Shown: one piece after another, positions 42,294 to 53,749 of the stretch
Numbering within the stretch: the first letter of the stretch is position 1
Layout: every line of letters begins with the position of its first letter
Origin: Linepithema humile
Taxonomy: Eukaryota > Arthropoda > Insecta > Hymenoptera > Formicidae
Direction of reading: 5' to 3'
Assembly: GCF_040581485.1 (NCBI RefSeq)
Contig: NC_090131.1
Coordinates: 12,633,501-12,697,500 of the forward strand
DNA: 64,000 nt
Made by a program: the position numbers and the translations under genes
The notes under the pieces: generated by a model
Told to the model about the DNA's origin: nothing
Database searches by the model: none
Seen by the model: the letters and a program-made list of their open reading frames with translations, nothing else

Positions 42294-45200
42294 CGGTGGC
42301 ATGGCACCGTTAGGGGGAGATTTTTATCTCCCCTCCATGCACGGGCGGCCAGGCTCGTTAGCCCAGTGGGGCGGCTGGCCAGGGGGGTGCTCCCCCCGTG
42401 GTTGAGGCCTGTCTTGGCCGGGGCTGCTGCTCCGGCGGGACGGGTCTCTGGTGGGGTCACTTCGGTGGCCCTGTCTAAAGGGAAGGGATGTGGGTGCCGG
42501 TTCCCTCTGTGTCTCGGGCGGATGTCCTTTTTAGGACATGCCGTCTGGCATGGAGGGAAAGCGGAGTCCCACAAGGGAAGAGCCCTCCCTCTTTGGCCAA
42601 ACGACGCGTGGACGTGGTCCTCGCGTACGCGGCCGTGAAGGAGGGTGCGGGCCGGCGATGTCCTGGAACTCCACCGGGCTCGTCGGGCCGTGGCCGTTCC
42701 CCGAGCCGCTCGGACGTTTCCGAGGCAGGGTCGGAGACGGCGGTGAAGCCGAGTCGGTCTCTAGGGGCGTAGCCCGAGGAGTCCAACTCGGAACGCACCA
42801 AGCCCGGTGCGGCGGTGGATGGAAACCACATAAAAAAAACCCGGGTAGGCTGGGCTCGTTAGCCGTGGAGTAGGCAACCGGCCTAAGGGTGGAGGGCCCT
42901 GAGAAAACCCTCTCGAGGAAGACAACCTCGTTAAAAAATTACATTCTATGGTAACGAAATGTTTCGCAAGGGATTTTTGTTACGGTCCCAGGGTGATCGG
43001 ACACCCAGGGATTCGGCGGGGGGGGCTATCGTCCCAGGTGCCCCCTCGTCGACGGCGTCCGCAGTAGCGGCGCCGGAATCCGGCGATGGGCTTCCGGTGG
43101 AGTTGACTCCGAGCTCCACCGGTGAACGTGCTATCGGTGAGGTAGCGCAGGGGCTGGCTGACTCTTCGGAGTCAACCTTCCAGTGCTTCCGCAAGGAAGA
43201 CTGGCTAGGTGTCGCCCGCGCCGCGGACGAGTTCATGAGGCTGATGCCTCGATGTCCTCCAACTTTGGAGGTCGATGGGGACGAGGAAGTGAGCTGGCAG
43301 CTCAGCTTCGTCCCCAAGTACTGGGGGGTTGCCCTCCAGTACCTGATGGAGGCGCTAGAGAAGGGGGGTCCCTTCCCGGGCGAGCTGATTAACAGCCTCG
43401 AGAAATCTCTCGAGACTGAGCGAGCCCGGGCTAGGGAGCCCCTCTTCGCAAAAATGGTGGGCAAGTACCAACTGTCCAACCTTCTTGAGGAGAAGGTCCG
43501 GGGAGGAGCCAACCGCAAACCTGCGGAGCCCTCCTCTCCGGCACCAGACGCCCCCTCGACCTCGTCGACGGCTGCCGCCGACGAGCCAATCGAGATCGAA
43601 GAGGAGGAAGAGGTAGGGGAGGCAGCAGCCCCCCCCGCACCAAATCCAGGAGAGTTCCCGCTGGAGCGCAGTCGAGGCAGGCCCCGTCTCGATGGACAGG
43701 GCCCTTACAAGCCTCCGTCCATCTCCATTGAGGAGATGGCGCAGCGCCAAGAGGATGGCATCCCCCAGCCTTGGGAGAGACTGGGGGATGTCAGGAAGAA
43801 GAGAGAGAGGTCCCCGAGGGCCTCAAGAAAAATCTACGTCCTCACTGATAGTGAGGACGATGACAATGAGGCGCCCCTGCGGCTGCCCCGCCCACCGAGA
43901 TTCACGGCGCCGCAGCGGCAAGATGTCGACTTGTTCCTGCGGGACATTCTCGACAGGTCTCCGATGGCAGCGGCCTCGGAGGCCGCCGCGCTGGCGGACG
44001 AGATCGAGGCGATCCGCTCCAAGTCCACCTCTATCAGGGGGGACTGGAGCGGTCGCCTCAAGAAAGACAGCTATCTCCTCAAGGAGATAGTTCTGGCTTT
44101 TGGCCAACGGTTGGCGGACTCTGGGGGCGGGGAACTATCCCGCCTCCAGAGAGAGTTGGAGACTCTCCGGGAGGAGGTAATAGTCCTCCGGAGAGAGAAG
44201 GAGGAGATGCGGCGGGAGATGAGAACATCTAGGTGGTCTCCCTCTCCCCCCAGCGTACACCCCCCCGTCCCGGACCCCTCTGGCACTCAGCCAGAGGCAA
44301 CTGGGGCGGAGGTGGACAGGGTGCATTTGGCACTCCCCCCCCAGTCAGGCGACTGGGGGATGGAAATAGAGGAACCTTCGGGCGGGGGGGACTTGTCGCC
44401 CCCTCGTCCCCCCAGGGCCCCCTCTCCTCCTCCTCCTCTTCCTCCGGGGATTACCCCGGCAATGAGGGAGATGCTGGAGGGAGTCGCCACCATATTTAAA
44501 GATGGCATGGCGAGAATGTCGGCGGTCCTCTCGTCACTAAACGAGAGAGTCGCCGACCTCGAGGCGGCGCGCGCGCCGTCGAAGCAGCGCCCCTCCCAAC
44601 CCCCTCCTCAACCGCGGCCCCCGACTTCGGGCGCCGTCTCGAGGAGTGCGAAAAGGAGGGAGTCACGCAAAAGGCGGGCCGCCAGATTGGCGGACCCACC
44701 TCTGGGGACCCCGGCTGACGGGGGACCGGACTCGGGGGCGGGGGTGTCAGTTCCCCCCGTCTCGGCCTTGGCTCCCTCATACGCCGAAGCGACGAGGAGC
44801 AAGAGGGGGGGCAAGTCCAAGCCAGCCCCTCCACCGCCGACTGATGGGAAGGCCAAGGCCCCCACAGAGGCGGTGAAGAAAAGGGAGGCCCTGCAGAGGG
44901 CCAAGAGGCGGCTGCCCAAGACGGCGGCCGTTATGATCTCGGTTCCTCCGACGGCCTCCCTTTCGGAGGTAATGAGTAAAGCCAAGTCCTCCATTAAACT
45001 GGAGGACTTGGACATCAAGGGTGTCCGCGCGCGGACGACACTCGCGGGGAATTTCCTCATCGCCATCCCTGGCGTGGGTGCAGAGGCCAAGGCCGACGCC
45101 CTCGCCGGGGAGATGAGGAAACATGTCGGGGACGAGGCGAAGATATCTCGTCCCTGTACTTATTCCGAACTTCGCCTCCGCAGTGTCGAGATGTTCGCCA

Positions 45201-46374
45201 CGGCGGAGGACATCGCAGCCGCCATTGCCACGCATGGCGGCTGCCAGAAGGAAGATGTGCGGGTAGGCCCACTGCGCCCCCCGCGAGGAGGTAATAGGGT
45301 GGTCTGGGTGAGGTGCCCCTCCAGGGCCGCGATGAAGATCGCGGCGCTACAGGGGCTACAAATAATCTGGGCCACCGCTAAGGCTGACCTGCTCCCAGTC
45401 AGACCAACCCGGTGTTACCGGTGCCTGGCTAGGGGGCACACGCAGCAGCAATGCCCGTCCAAAGTGGACAGGACACGCTGCTGCTTCAACTGCGGTGGGG
45501 AGGGCCACGGTGCGGGCACCTGCAAAGCCCCGCCGAGGTGCCCCGTATGCGCCGACCGCGGTAAAGAGTCCGGGCACCGGGCGGGGGCACAAGAGTGCCC
45601 TCGAGTACCCCCGGTCGCCTCGACGGCCAAAGGGGCCGCGGGCTCCTCGGCGCCATTCCGGGCCCCGGCAAGCCGGGCCCCCCGGACGGCCCGGGAGTCC
45701 TCGGCAAGAATCCGAGGGGTGCCCCGACCAAGTAGGCCGGGGTCGCCTGCGGAAACGGCCTCGGTGATGTCGGATCTCTCGACACACACCGAGGCCGGGG
45801 AGAAGCGCCCTCGACCGGCGGAGGGGTCGGACTCCGATCAGGCCCAACAACTGCCGGCCAAAAAGAGAGCCGGAAGGAGCGAGACTGGGGCGGGCCGCAA
45901 GCCAGGGCCCAGGTCCCGCACCACGTCCCGTAGTCGGGACAGATCCCCCCTGACGCTGTCTCAGCGTCGGGAAGAGGAGGATCTCTCCGACTAGGGGGCC
46001 CAGGGCCCCTGAGAAAGATAAGAAGGGAGAGGAGGAGGAGGACTCTCCCCCTCCAAGATTAGACGAGAGACCTGTAGAAGATCTCTTTTAGGAGATGTTC
46101 CCTCGAGGGACTCGCCTGGTGGTCGGGGTGAAGTATACCGATGGTTTTCCGCCCCGGCCATCACAAGGCTGGTAAGCCTTTTGTCAGGGGGGTGGGTTTT
46201 AGTTGGTAGGCACCGGTTTCCAAAGCTAAATAGCAAAGAAACCGGTGAATCCAACACTACCCCGGCGCCGGGACAGTCAGACTGCCCCATTGCACGCGCT
46301 GGGGTGTCTTTCGAAGATTTCCCACCCCCTGGGGGGCCTTTAAAGACCCCCCCAATCAAAAAAAAAAAAAAAAA
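42294..46374 (+). mobile_element. R1-like non-LTR element with ORF1 only
   Basis: Flanked by the 13-bp duplication GGATACATATGTA (42281-42293 and 46375-46387). It ends in a poly(A) run. GC-rich, unlike the surroundings. It has a 665-nt leader, one 1,011-codon ORF1 and a 380-nt 3' untranslated part, but no endonuclease or RT. It is shorter than a full LINE by the whole of ORF2, which implies an internal deletion or an ORF1-only lineage. Confidence 0.88.
42959..45994 (+). CDS. R1-clade-like LINE ORF1 (nucleic-acid-binding Gag-like)
   Basis: A 1,011-residue intact frame, Pro/Arg/Glu-rich. Residues about 1-190 have no known domain. A Glu/Arg-rich coiled coil lies at about 395-425. Near residue 815-880 three zinc fingers occur: CYRCLARGHTQQQC, CFNCGGEGHGAGTC and CPVCADRGKESGHRAGAQEC, the spacing of R1-type ORF1 proteins. 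The Ser/Arg-rich tail is basic. It coats LINE RNA and delivers it. Its integrity, in an element without an RT, suggests recent origin. Confidence 0.85.
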   Translation: MFRKGFLLRSQGDRTPRDSAGGAIVPGAPSSTASAVAAPESGDGLPVELTPSSTGERAIGEVAQGLADSSESTFQCFRKEDWLGVARAADEFMRLMPRCPPTLEVDGDEEVSWQLSFVPKYWGVALQYLMEALEKGGPFPGELINSLEKSLETERARAREPLFAKMVGKYQLSNLLEEKVRGGANRKPAEPSSPAPDAPSTSSTAAADEPIEIEEEEEVGEAAAPPAPNPGEFPLERSRGRPRLDGQGPYKPPSISIEEMAQRQEDGIPQPWERLGDVRKKRERSPRASRKIYVLTDSEDDDNEAPLRLPRPPRFTAPQRQDVDLFLRDILDRSPMAAASEAAALADEIEAIRSKSTSIRGDWSGRLKKDSYLLKEIVLAFGQRLADSGGGELSRLQRELETLREEVIVLRREKEEMRREMRTSRWSPSPPSVHPPVPDPSGTQPEATGAEVDRVHLALPPQSGDWGMEIEEPSGGGDLSPPRPPRAPSPPPPLPPGITPAMREMLEGVATIFKDGMARMSAVLSSLNERVADLEAARAPSKQRPSQPPPQPRPPTSGAVSRSAKRRESRKRRAARLADPPLGTPADGGPDSGAGVSVPPVSALAPSYAEATRSKRGGKSKPAPPPPTDGKAKAPTEAVKKREALQRAKRRLPKTAAVMISVPPTASLSEVMSKAKSSIKLEDLDIKGVRARTTLAGNFLIAIPGVGAEAKADALAGEMRKHVGDEAKISRPCTYSELRLRSVEMFATAEDIAAAIATHGGCQKEDVRVGPLRPPRGGNRVVWVRCPSRAAMKIAALQGLQIIWATAKADLLPVRPTRCYRCLARGHTQQQCPSKVDRTRCCFNCGGEGHGAGTCKAPPRCPVCADRGKESGHRAGAQECPRVPPVASTAKGAAGSSAPFRAPASRAPRTARESSARIRGVPRPSRPGSPAETASVMSDLSTHTEAGEKRPRPAEGSDSDQAQQLPAKKRAGRSETGAGRKPGPRSRTTSRSRDRSPLTLSQRREEEDLSD

Positions 46375-49300
46375 GGATACATATGTAACAATTGAAGAGC
46401 TACTGGATAAAATCCAACATTTTAATAAAAAAATGACGATTAATGACAGTATTAAGAGTAAAAATAAACCATCTTCGAAAATTTTGGCGTTATCAAAAAT
46501 TAAGACTCAGGAAATGATAGATAAATTTATGCGAAAGAGGAAATCTAAACATAAACATGAAAATGTGAAAAAATTAGTAAAAGATTGCATGGAGAAGTTA
46601 ACTCCGCGTGAAAATCTAAGTCAAGACGCTGTTAACACTCCAGTCCGTAGCAAGTGTCTAGTAGTAGCAGAAAAATCTGGAAAGGATCGTCTTACAGAAA
46701 TCGTCGACCTACTACGTTTGGAACACTTAAACGCACGAGAAAAAGAAGGCATAATAAGGCTTATTACACAGAGTCAAGACCGATTTCACATACCTGGAGA
46801 AAATTTAACTGCCACTCAAATATTACAACATCAAATTTCAACAACGGATGATCGACCGATAAACACGAGGCAATATAGATTTCCGCAATCTCATAAGGAA
46901 GAGATAAATAAACAAGTAGAAGAACTGCTGACAGGAGGTATAGTTAAACCTTCGCAATCACCGTATAATACACCCATATGGATAGTACCCAAAAAGGAAG
47001 ACTCGAAAGGAAATAAACGCTGGAGAATGGTTTTAGATTTTCGAGCTTTAAACGATAAAACAATCGGAGATGCTTATCCATTACCGAATATTGTCGATAT
47101 TCTTGATCAATTAGGAGGAGCGTAATACTTCTCCGTATGTGATTTAGCTTCCGGATTTCATCAAATAAAAATGGATCCTGCAGATGGCCATAAAACTGCT
47201 TTCACCACTCCTTTTGGACATTATGAATTCGATAGAATGCCTTTTGGATTAAAAAATGCACCTGCTACTTTTCAACGTTTAATGGATCTAGTATTATCAG
47301 GACTACAAGGCCAGGAATTATTTGTTTATATGGACGACATCGTTATTTACGCCGCCTCATTGGAAGAACACGAAAGGAAATACAATTTATTAATTGAAAG
47401 GCTTCGAAAGGCCAATTTAAAATTACAACCGGACAAATGTGAATTCTTAAAAACAGAAGTAACTTATCTAGGGCATATAATTAGTAAAAATGGAGTTAAA
47501 CCTGATCCTAAGAAGTTAGAAGCAGTAAAATTATTTCCTAGGCCCAAAACACCAAAAAACATTAAACAATTTTTAGGACTCGCTGGATATTATAGACGAT
47601 TTATACCGAATTTTTCAAAACTGGCAAAACCATTAACTAATTTGTTAAAAAACGATACACGATTTGAATGGACGATTACTCAAGAAGAATCTTTCGAAAT
47701 ATTGAAACAATTATTATGTAAAGAGCCCGTATTGCAATATCCTGATTTTTCAAAACCATTTATTTTAACAACGGATGCTTCTGGGATAGCAGTAGGAGGA
47801 ATATTATCGCAAGGAGAAATAAATAAGGATCGTCCAGTGGCCTATGCATCTCGTACTTTAACAGATAACGAACTGAAATACGATACATATGAAAAGGAAG
47901 CATTAGCAATAGTTTATTGCGTTAAACATTTTCGACCATACTTATACGGACGAAAATTCACACTGGTAACCGATCACAAGCCTTTAATGTGGTTTAAGAA
48001 TGCTCAAGATGCGAACATGAGAATATTACGATGGAGACTAAAATTAGCGGAATACGATTATGAAGTGGAATATAAAGCAGGTAAAATGAATATAAACGCA
48101 GATGCATTATCACGAAATCCTATAAACCTTGAAGAAGTCGATTGTAAACCAGTTAGAAAGGGCAGACAGAAACAAAAAATCTCTAAAGATGCTAAAACAA
48201 CCTTAAAAACGCAAAGAGAATTTGACGAAGAAGAAGATAATTATAAATTGTATCTCTCCGATTCTTCAGAGGAAGATGATAATTACGAACTACGCCTCTC
48301 TGACACTGAAGAAAATGATAATTACAAATCGCATCTTTCTGATAGCGAGGAAGAAAATTACGAATTACATTTTTCCGACACCGAAGAAAACGAAAATGCA
48401 ATTAAAAATAATACAGACTCGATACCATTTACCCAAGAAGAATTAGATGAACCAAATCAACAAATAATAGAGAGAGCATTAATTCACAGTCCACCTACAC
48501 ATGACAAAATACTAACAAGAAGTCGGACAGCACGACGTCGAATTACCGATCAAGATGATTTAATAAAAGAGCAAATAGACGATAACATTATATTGTTAGA
48601 CGATAGAAATGATCCGCCTGATAAAGAAAACAGTGATGAAGACGAGGAACAAGAAAATATAGACAATAACCAAGAGATCAATATCAAAAATTATAGTAAA
48701 CCCACTATTAATAATCAGCAAATAATAAAAAATAATATAATTGAATCTCGCGATCTATTATTCTTACGTAAAGACAACATAGCATATTTTGTTGATACAA
48801 ACGGTAAACCTTTAGATTCCGGTTCGCAAAAGTTATTCGAACGAAACAAACTTCCAAATTTAAATAATCTTATGTTAAATCAACCTAAAACCATTAAAGT
48901 AAAAAATTATTATCATATAATATTGCCGATAAGCGAAGAACAACGAGAAGGCCCAACATTAACTTTATCTCGAATCATAACCGCTTTAAATAACTTAAAA
49001 GAAACTGTTGAAAATTTAAAAATTGAAACACTTAGTATTGCTAAAACGGATTTTATTAACAATGTACCGTGGAACAATGTCAAAAATCAGCTACAATTAA
49101 TATTCCTTGACGCACCAATTAAATTAATTATTTGCAATGGATTAGTTAAATATCCACCTAGAGATCTACGACCAATAATAATAGGAGAAACGCACTGTTT
49201 ACCCACTGGGGGACATCGCGGAGTAACTAAAACGTATAATAGAATCAAACATAATTATTACTGGGAAAATTTAAAAATAGATGTACAGCGTTTTATCCAA

Positions 49301-50218
49301 CAATGTTTACATTGCCAATTAAAGAAACTAGTTCGCGTAAAAACCAAACAACCTATGATAATTACCGATACACCCGGATCATCTTTCGATAAGGTCGCCA
49401 TGGATATCGTAGGACCTTTGCCTAAAACCGAACGTGGCAATGAATATATCTTAACTCTACAAGACCAACTCACTAAATTTAGCATGGGAATACCGTTATC
49501 CGACCAAACTGCCGAAACGGTAGCCGAAGCTTTCGTCGATCGATTTATTTGTGTATTCGGTTCTCCGAAAGCAATTTTAACAGACCAGGGTAGAAATTTT
49601 ATCAGTGACTTAATGAAAAAGGTAGCTAAAATATTTAAAATTCGTAAATTCCGTACAACCGCATTCCATCCTCAATCAAACGGCTCATTAGAAAGATCAC
49701 ATCACGCATTAGGAGAATATTTAAAGCAATATGCAAGAGAACAAAAACAGTGGGATAGATGGATAAGTCTCGCGATGTATAATTATAACACTAGTGTACA
49801 TGAAGCAACTAAACACACGCCTTACGAATTAATCTTCGGTAAAATAGCACGAATTCCGTCAAATGAACCTTTAGCATCTGGCGATAAATTAGCAACTTAC
49901 AACGAATATCTTGTAAATTTAGTTAGTCAACTCCACGCAATTCAGAAAAATGCCCGAGAAAACGTTGTCGAAGCAAAAATTAAATCGAAAAGACACTATG
50001 ATAAAAAGATAAACCCACAAACATTCAAACTTGGTGATCAAGTCTTTTTATTAAAAGGCCCTAAACCTGGCAAATTTGGAGATCAATACACAGGACCCCA
50101 TGAGGTCTTAGAAATATTGAATAGAAATAACGTAAGAATTAAAATAAAAAAGAACAGTCGCGTTGTACACCCTAATCGCCTACGAATCTCACACATCAAA
50201 CCAACTCCTAATAATTAA
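46375..50218 (+). pseudogene. Gypsy-2 Pol, 3' part: RT, RNase H, integrase
   Basis: RT motifs KRWRMVLDFRALNDKT, DLASGFHQIKMD, MPFGLKNAPATFQRLMD and FVYMDDIVIYA; RNase H with TTDASG, YEKEALAIVY and TDHKPL, ending NADALSRNP. Between RNase H and integrase lies an acidic linker of about 240 residues with four DNYxxxLSDxEE-type repeats (48235-48395). Integrase has an HHCC finger (HCLPTGGHRGVTKTY, CLHCQLKK), core MDIVGPLPK, LTDQGRNF, HPQSNGSLERSHH, and a C-terminal SH3-like part. A single TAA at 47123 divides the RT; the rest is open. Confidence 0.9.
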
Positions 50219-50397
50219 GTAATTTTATTATTATTAATTAAAATAAGTAACTATAAAAAAAATATATATAAATATATTTTACACAAAAAAAAAAAAAATT
50301 TTTTTTTATAAATAAATAAATGATAAATTGATTAGCAAATAAGGAAATAAGTAATAACAACAAGCTTGACAATTAAAGGTGCGCTATATTAATATAC

Positions 50398-50418
50398 CTT
50401 AGACGTGCTAAATTTCAG
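50398..50418 (+). promoter_or_regulatory. Splice acceptor for the env message
   Basis: GTGCTAAATTTCAG directly precedes the env ATG. TGCTAAA resembles a branch point. It fits subgenomic env expression by splicing. Confidence 0.5.
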
Positions 50419-51873
50419 ATGAATCTCCGAGGATTTTTAATAATCGCCGTGCTAAATTTTTGGTTACGCGGCACTAAAGGCATAATAGGATATGACTGCG
50501 GATCTGCATCGACGAACATTACGACTCTATCATTACTGGGGATAGAGGAATGTGATATACCACAGCCAGAAGTAGCAGCTCAGAAGATTTATATACAATT
50601 GCTACAAATTAACGAATTTACCTCCGCGAGAGTTATACAATGCAAAATAGAAATAGACAGATTAATCAGGAGATGCGGAATGTTCTCTCACTCCATGGAC
50701 GTGTACAACGGAAAGCACGCGTATATAGAAGAAGTATCAAAAGACGCCTGCCAACGAATGCACATGTATGGTACTTACGAAATCGGAAACACTCGAATAA
50801 CAGGATTGAAATCCAATCAAACTGCAACACGACCGGTAACACTGGCCGGACACGTGAACAATGATGGCACCTGTTCCGGAACAACATATAGCGATCCATT
50901 CGGCACATGGGAAAAAGCCGTGGTACTCGCAACCATAAAAATTACACTACAGGATTATATAGCTGACGTGAAGATAAACACGAACCGAGTCCAATTGAGG
51001 TCTGGAGTGACCTGTGCGTTGAGCGCAACACATTGCACCGACATCGAGGGTGGGGACACCTACTGTGCATCCATGCCCACGGATACCTGCAGGTTCGGCA
51101 CTTATGGAGTATTATATGAAGGATATGCACACAGAATAATAGACGTCGTCAACAAACAACAGCAAATTGTTTATTCCATGACTACAGAAGACACAGTTTT
51201 TGCATTGGCAAGCAGAGACTCCTATTCTACTTGTGGATACACTCTTTTCCACACGGAACATCCAAAATTAGTAATTTTCGAAACTTCACCAGGCGTAGCA
51301 ATTTTTAAAAAAGAATCACGCATAGCTAATTTGGACATTTTCACCTATATGAATTCTAAATTTGTATATGTAGAGAAACATGTGCGGACTCAATTTAGTG
51401 AACTATATAAGAATATTTTACTGCAACAATGTCAGCTCGAACAGAAAATATTACACAATTCATTAGCCATAGCCACTCAATCACCGGATGTTTTCGCTTA
51501 TCACTTTATGAAGGGACCAGGATACATGGCCTTACTGGCTGGCGAAGTAATACACATAGTAAAATGTGTGCCTGTCGAAGTAAGAGTAGCACACACCGAA
51601 GAATGCTATGATCAATTGCCTGTGACGCGAGAAAACAGAACACAATTTTTAACACCGCAAACCCATATACTATTACGACAAGGAACGCAGATTACGTGCA
51701 ATTTGTTCGCACCACCTATGTATCTTCTGGGAGATGCATGGTATAGACTCACTCCTAAACCAATACATACAGTACCGCCGATGACCATGAAACCGATGAC
51801 AACACCTAGCTGGAAATATATTAGCCCCGGATCACTTGCTATACCAGCGGCATATATACTGAAGGAGATTTAA
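50419..51873 (+). pseudogene. Gypsy-2 env-like glycoprotein, chuvirus type (N-terminal part)
   Basis: A 484-residue frame. Residues 1-20 are a signal peptide (MNLRGFLIIAVLNFWLRGTKG), then YDCGSASTNITTLSLLGIEEC, a Cys pattern I associate with glycoproteins of chuviruses and related negative-strand RNA viruses. Many Cys and several NxS/T sites follow. A TTTCAG acceptor adjoins the ATG, so it is probably made from spliced RNA. The C-terminal part (51894-52376) is in another frame, so a frameshift near 51845-51870 breaks it. Confidence 0.6.
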
Positions 51874-51893
51874 GCGATCTCAGGGATCATATT

Positions 51894-52376
51894 ATGTTTC
51901 CTGCTGAGAGACCAGCAATGTTAAACACCTTGGCCAGAGGAATGATGGGCCACTCTACGATTATGCACGATGGAGGATCTTTTGCAAACTTCCTAGATGA
52001 AGCATCAGTTGAAAAAATAGCTATGTCAGCATGGCAGAAATTTTGGGATCGATTCCTAATTTTCGGCAATATAAGCGCTGGATTTTTAGGAATTTACTTG
52101 GCAGTAAGAGCAGTAAAATTAATATTGGATACCATTGTGCATGGCTATGCTCTACACACAGTATACGGATGGTCCATATACCTGCTTGGAGCCATTTGGG
52201 ACTCGTTAACTCAGCTCCTATTACACTTAAAACTGAAAAAACCACGCAATGGAAATAGAGAAACTATGCAACCGTCCGCAGAACGAAACCCGATAGAAGA
52301 CTCTTCACAGAGGGGAACCTACCCCCTATTACCTGCAAAGGATGCATCCACTTATACATTCGCACTAAAGGACTGA
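51894..52376 (+). pseudogene. Gypsy-2 env-like glycoprotein, C-terminal part with membrane anchor
   Basis: A 160-residue frame, one step from the preceding frame. It has the helical block MLNTLARGMMG, then WQKFWDRFLIFGNISAGFLG, then a hydrophobic run YLAVRAVKLILDTIVHG and a second one around GWSIYLLGAIWDSLTQLL, and a cytoplasmic tail of polar residues. It fits the stem-anchor of the glycoprotein. Not a separate gene. Confidence 0.6.
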
Positions 52377-52626
52377 CCGCTTGATTTCTCTTCCCCGAAA
52401 AAAAAAAGGGAAAAAAAAGGGGAAAAAAAAAAGAGGGGAACGGAAAGAAGGAAAAGAAGAAAAAAAAAAACATAAACAACAGCTTTCCTACCAACCTTAC
52501 ATAAGCGCCAACTCTGACAATTCTTATTTTTCTTATTTACGCATTTTATTGTTTTATCTCATTTTAATCTGTTTTGCTCCTTCTTATGGGGTCTCGCGGT
52601 TGCGACCCGAAATTCGCACCTAACCC

Positions 52627-52649
52627 CAACACCACCTTTTTGTTTATAG
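52627..52649 (+). promoter_or_regulatory. Splice acceptor for the Tudor message
   Basis: CCACCTTTTTGTTTATAG (AG at 52648-52649) with the Tudor ATG at 52654. It supports the third frame being expressed from its own spliced RNA. Confidence 0.5.
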
Positions 52650-52653
52650 AAAC

Positions 52654-53289
52654 ATGGAGATCGAACACCTCGATACTCAAACACTGAGCCGCTCGCCGTT
52701 TGCTGTTAAAATAATCAGGGTGTTTTCGCCCACGCTGATTTGGATTCACCTGGAAAATAGTAAAGAATCTTTCCAAAAAATGATGGAAGACTTCAACCAG
52801 CGGATGAACAAACGCCGATTTTTCCATTCGAATACAAAACTAGGCGACATTGTTGCCCTCGAAACGAATGGAGGATGGCAACGCGGCATCGTTACAAAAA
52901 TGAACGGAGATGGGACAGCGCAGGTAGGACTCCGAGATTGGGGCGTGTATGTCCGCCATGCAATCGCTGAACTCTACCATCTCGAGGAGAGGTTTAGAGA
53001 ACATTTCTGGCAAGCCGTGCCATGTAGCTTAGCCTACACAGCCCCTGCCACCACAGGACCCACATGGTCCCGCAGAGCCATAAATGTTACCAGAAGCATC
53101 GCCGAACAGCAAACCAGAATTATGCAGATAATCAAACCAATTCGTGACGAAGGTGCACTCATCAAATTAGATATTAAGAACGAAACTAACAACGTCTACC
53201 ACAACCTCAGAGACTTATTAATAGAATTAGGAGTCGCGCAAAAAATAGCGAATATAGCCACACACACCGTACCATCCGCGTTGAGTTAA
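52654..53289 (+). CDS. Retrotransposon-encoded Tudor-domain protein
   Basis: A 211-residue intact frame. Residues 15-60 (PFAVKIIRVFSPTLIWIHLEN) match the SN-like lead strand of extended Tudor domains. Residues 63-130 are the core: LGDIVALE, GWQRGIVT (W75, R77), VGLRDWG (D95, W96, G97) and WQAVPCSLA. The usual Asn after D-Y/W-G, which binds dimethyl-arginine, is Val98 here. The C-terminal 70 residues look helical. Known Tudor domains bind methylated Piwi proteins; this one may interfere with or recruit that pathway. It lies after env in the 3' part of Gypsy-2. Confidence 0.75.
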   Translation: MEIEHLDTQTLSRSPFAVKIIRVFSPTLIWIHLENSKESFQKMMEDFNQRMNKRRFFHSNTKLGDIVALETNGGWQRGIVTKMNGDGTAQVGLRDWGVYVRHAIAELYHLEERFREHFWQAVPCSLAYTAPATTGPTWSRRAINVTRSIAEQQTRIMQIIKPIRDEGALIKLDIKNETNNVYHNLRDLLIELGVAQKIANIATHTVPSALS

Positions 53290-53418
53290 ACACCACACCC
53301 TTATTATCACGCATAAGGATATATACATAATTAATTCTATAATCACAGATAATAACTGATAAGAATAACAAAAATATATACATATATATATTGTGTTTGT
53401 TATTAGGCAAAAGAAAAG

Positions 53419-53461
<43 letters not shown>

Positions 53462-53713
53462 TATATAACTATCTTTTATAAAAAGTTATCTCTAATTATC
53501 TCTTATAAGAGAGAAAATACATAAATATATATACATATATATATTCAATAGTATAAATAATAACCATAATATTATACACACACACCTATATATATATATA
53601 TATACATACATATATATATGAATACGTATATATATACACGTTTAAAATAATGTTAAGAAAAATCTATATATACATATATCTCTATATATCAAACATATAT
53701 ATATAGTACAAAG

Positions 53714-53749
<36 letters not shown>

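Noticed and set aside
42475..45900. Many long frames on both strands within the LINE
   Set aside because: GC-rich sequence has few stops; only the 42959-45994 frame has the R1-type zinc fingers. The others are its shadows.
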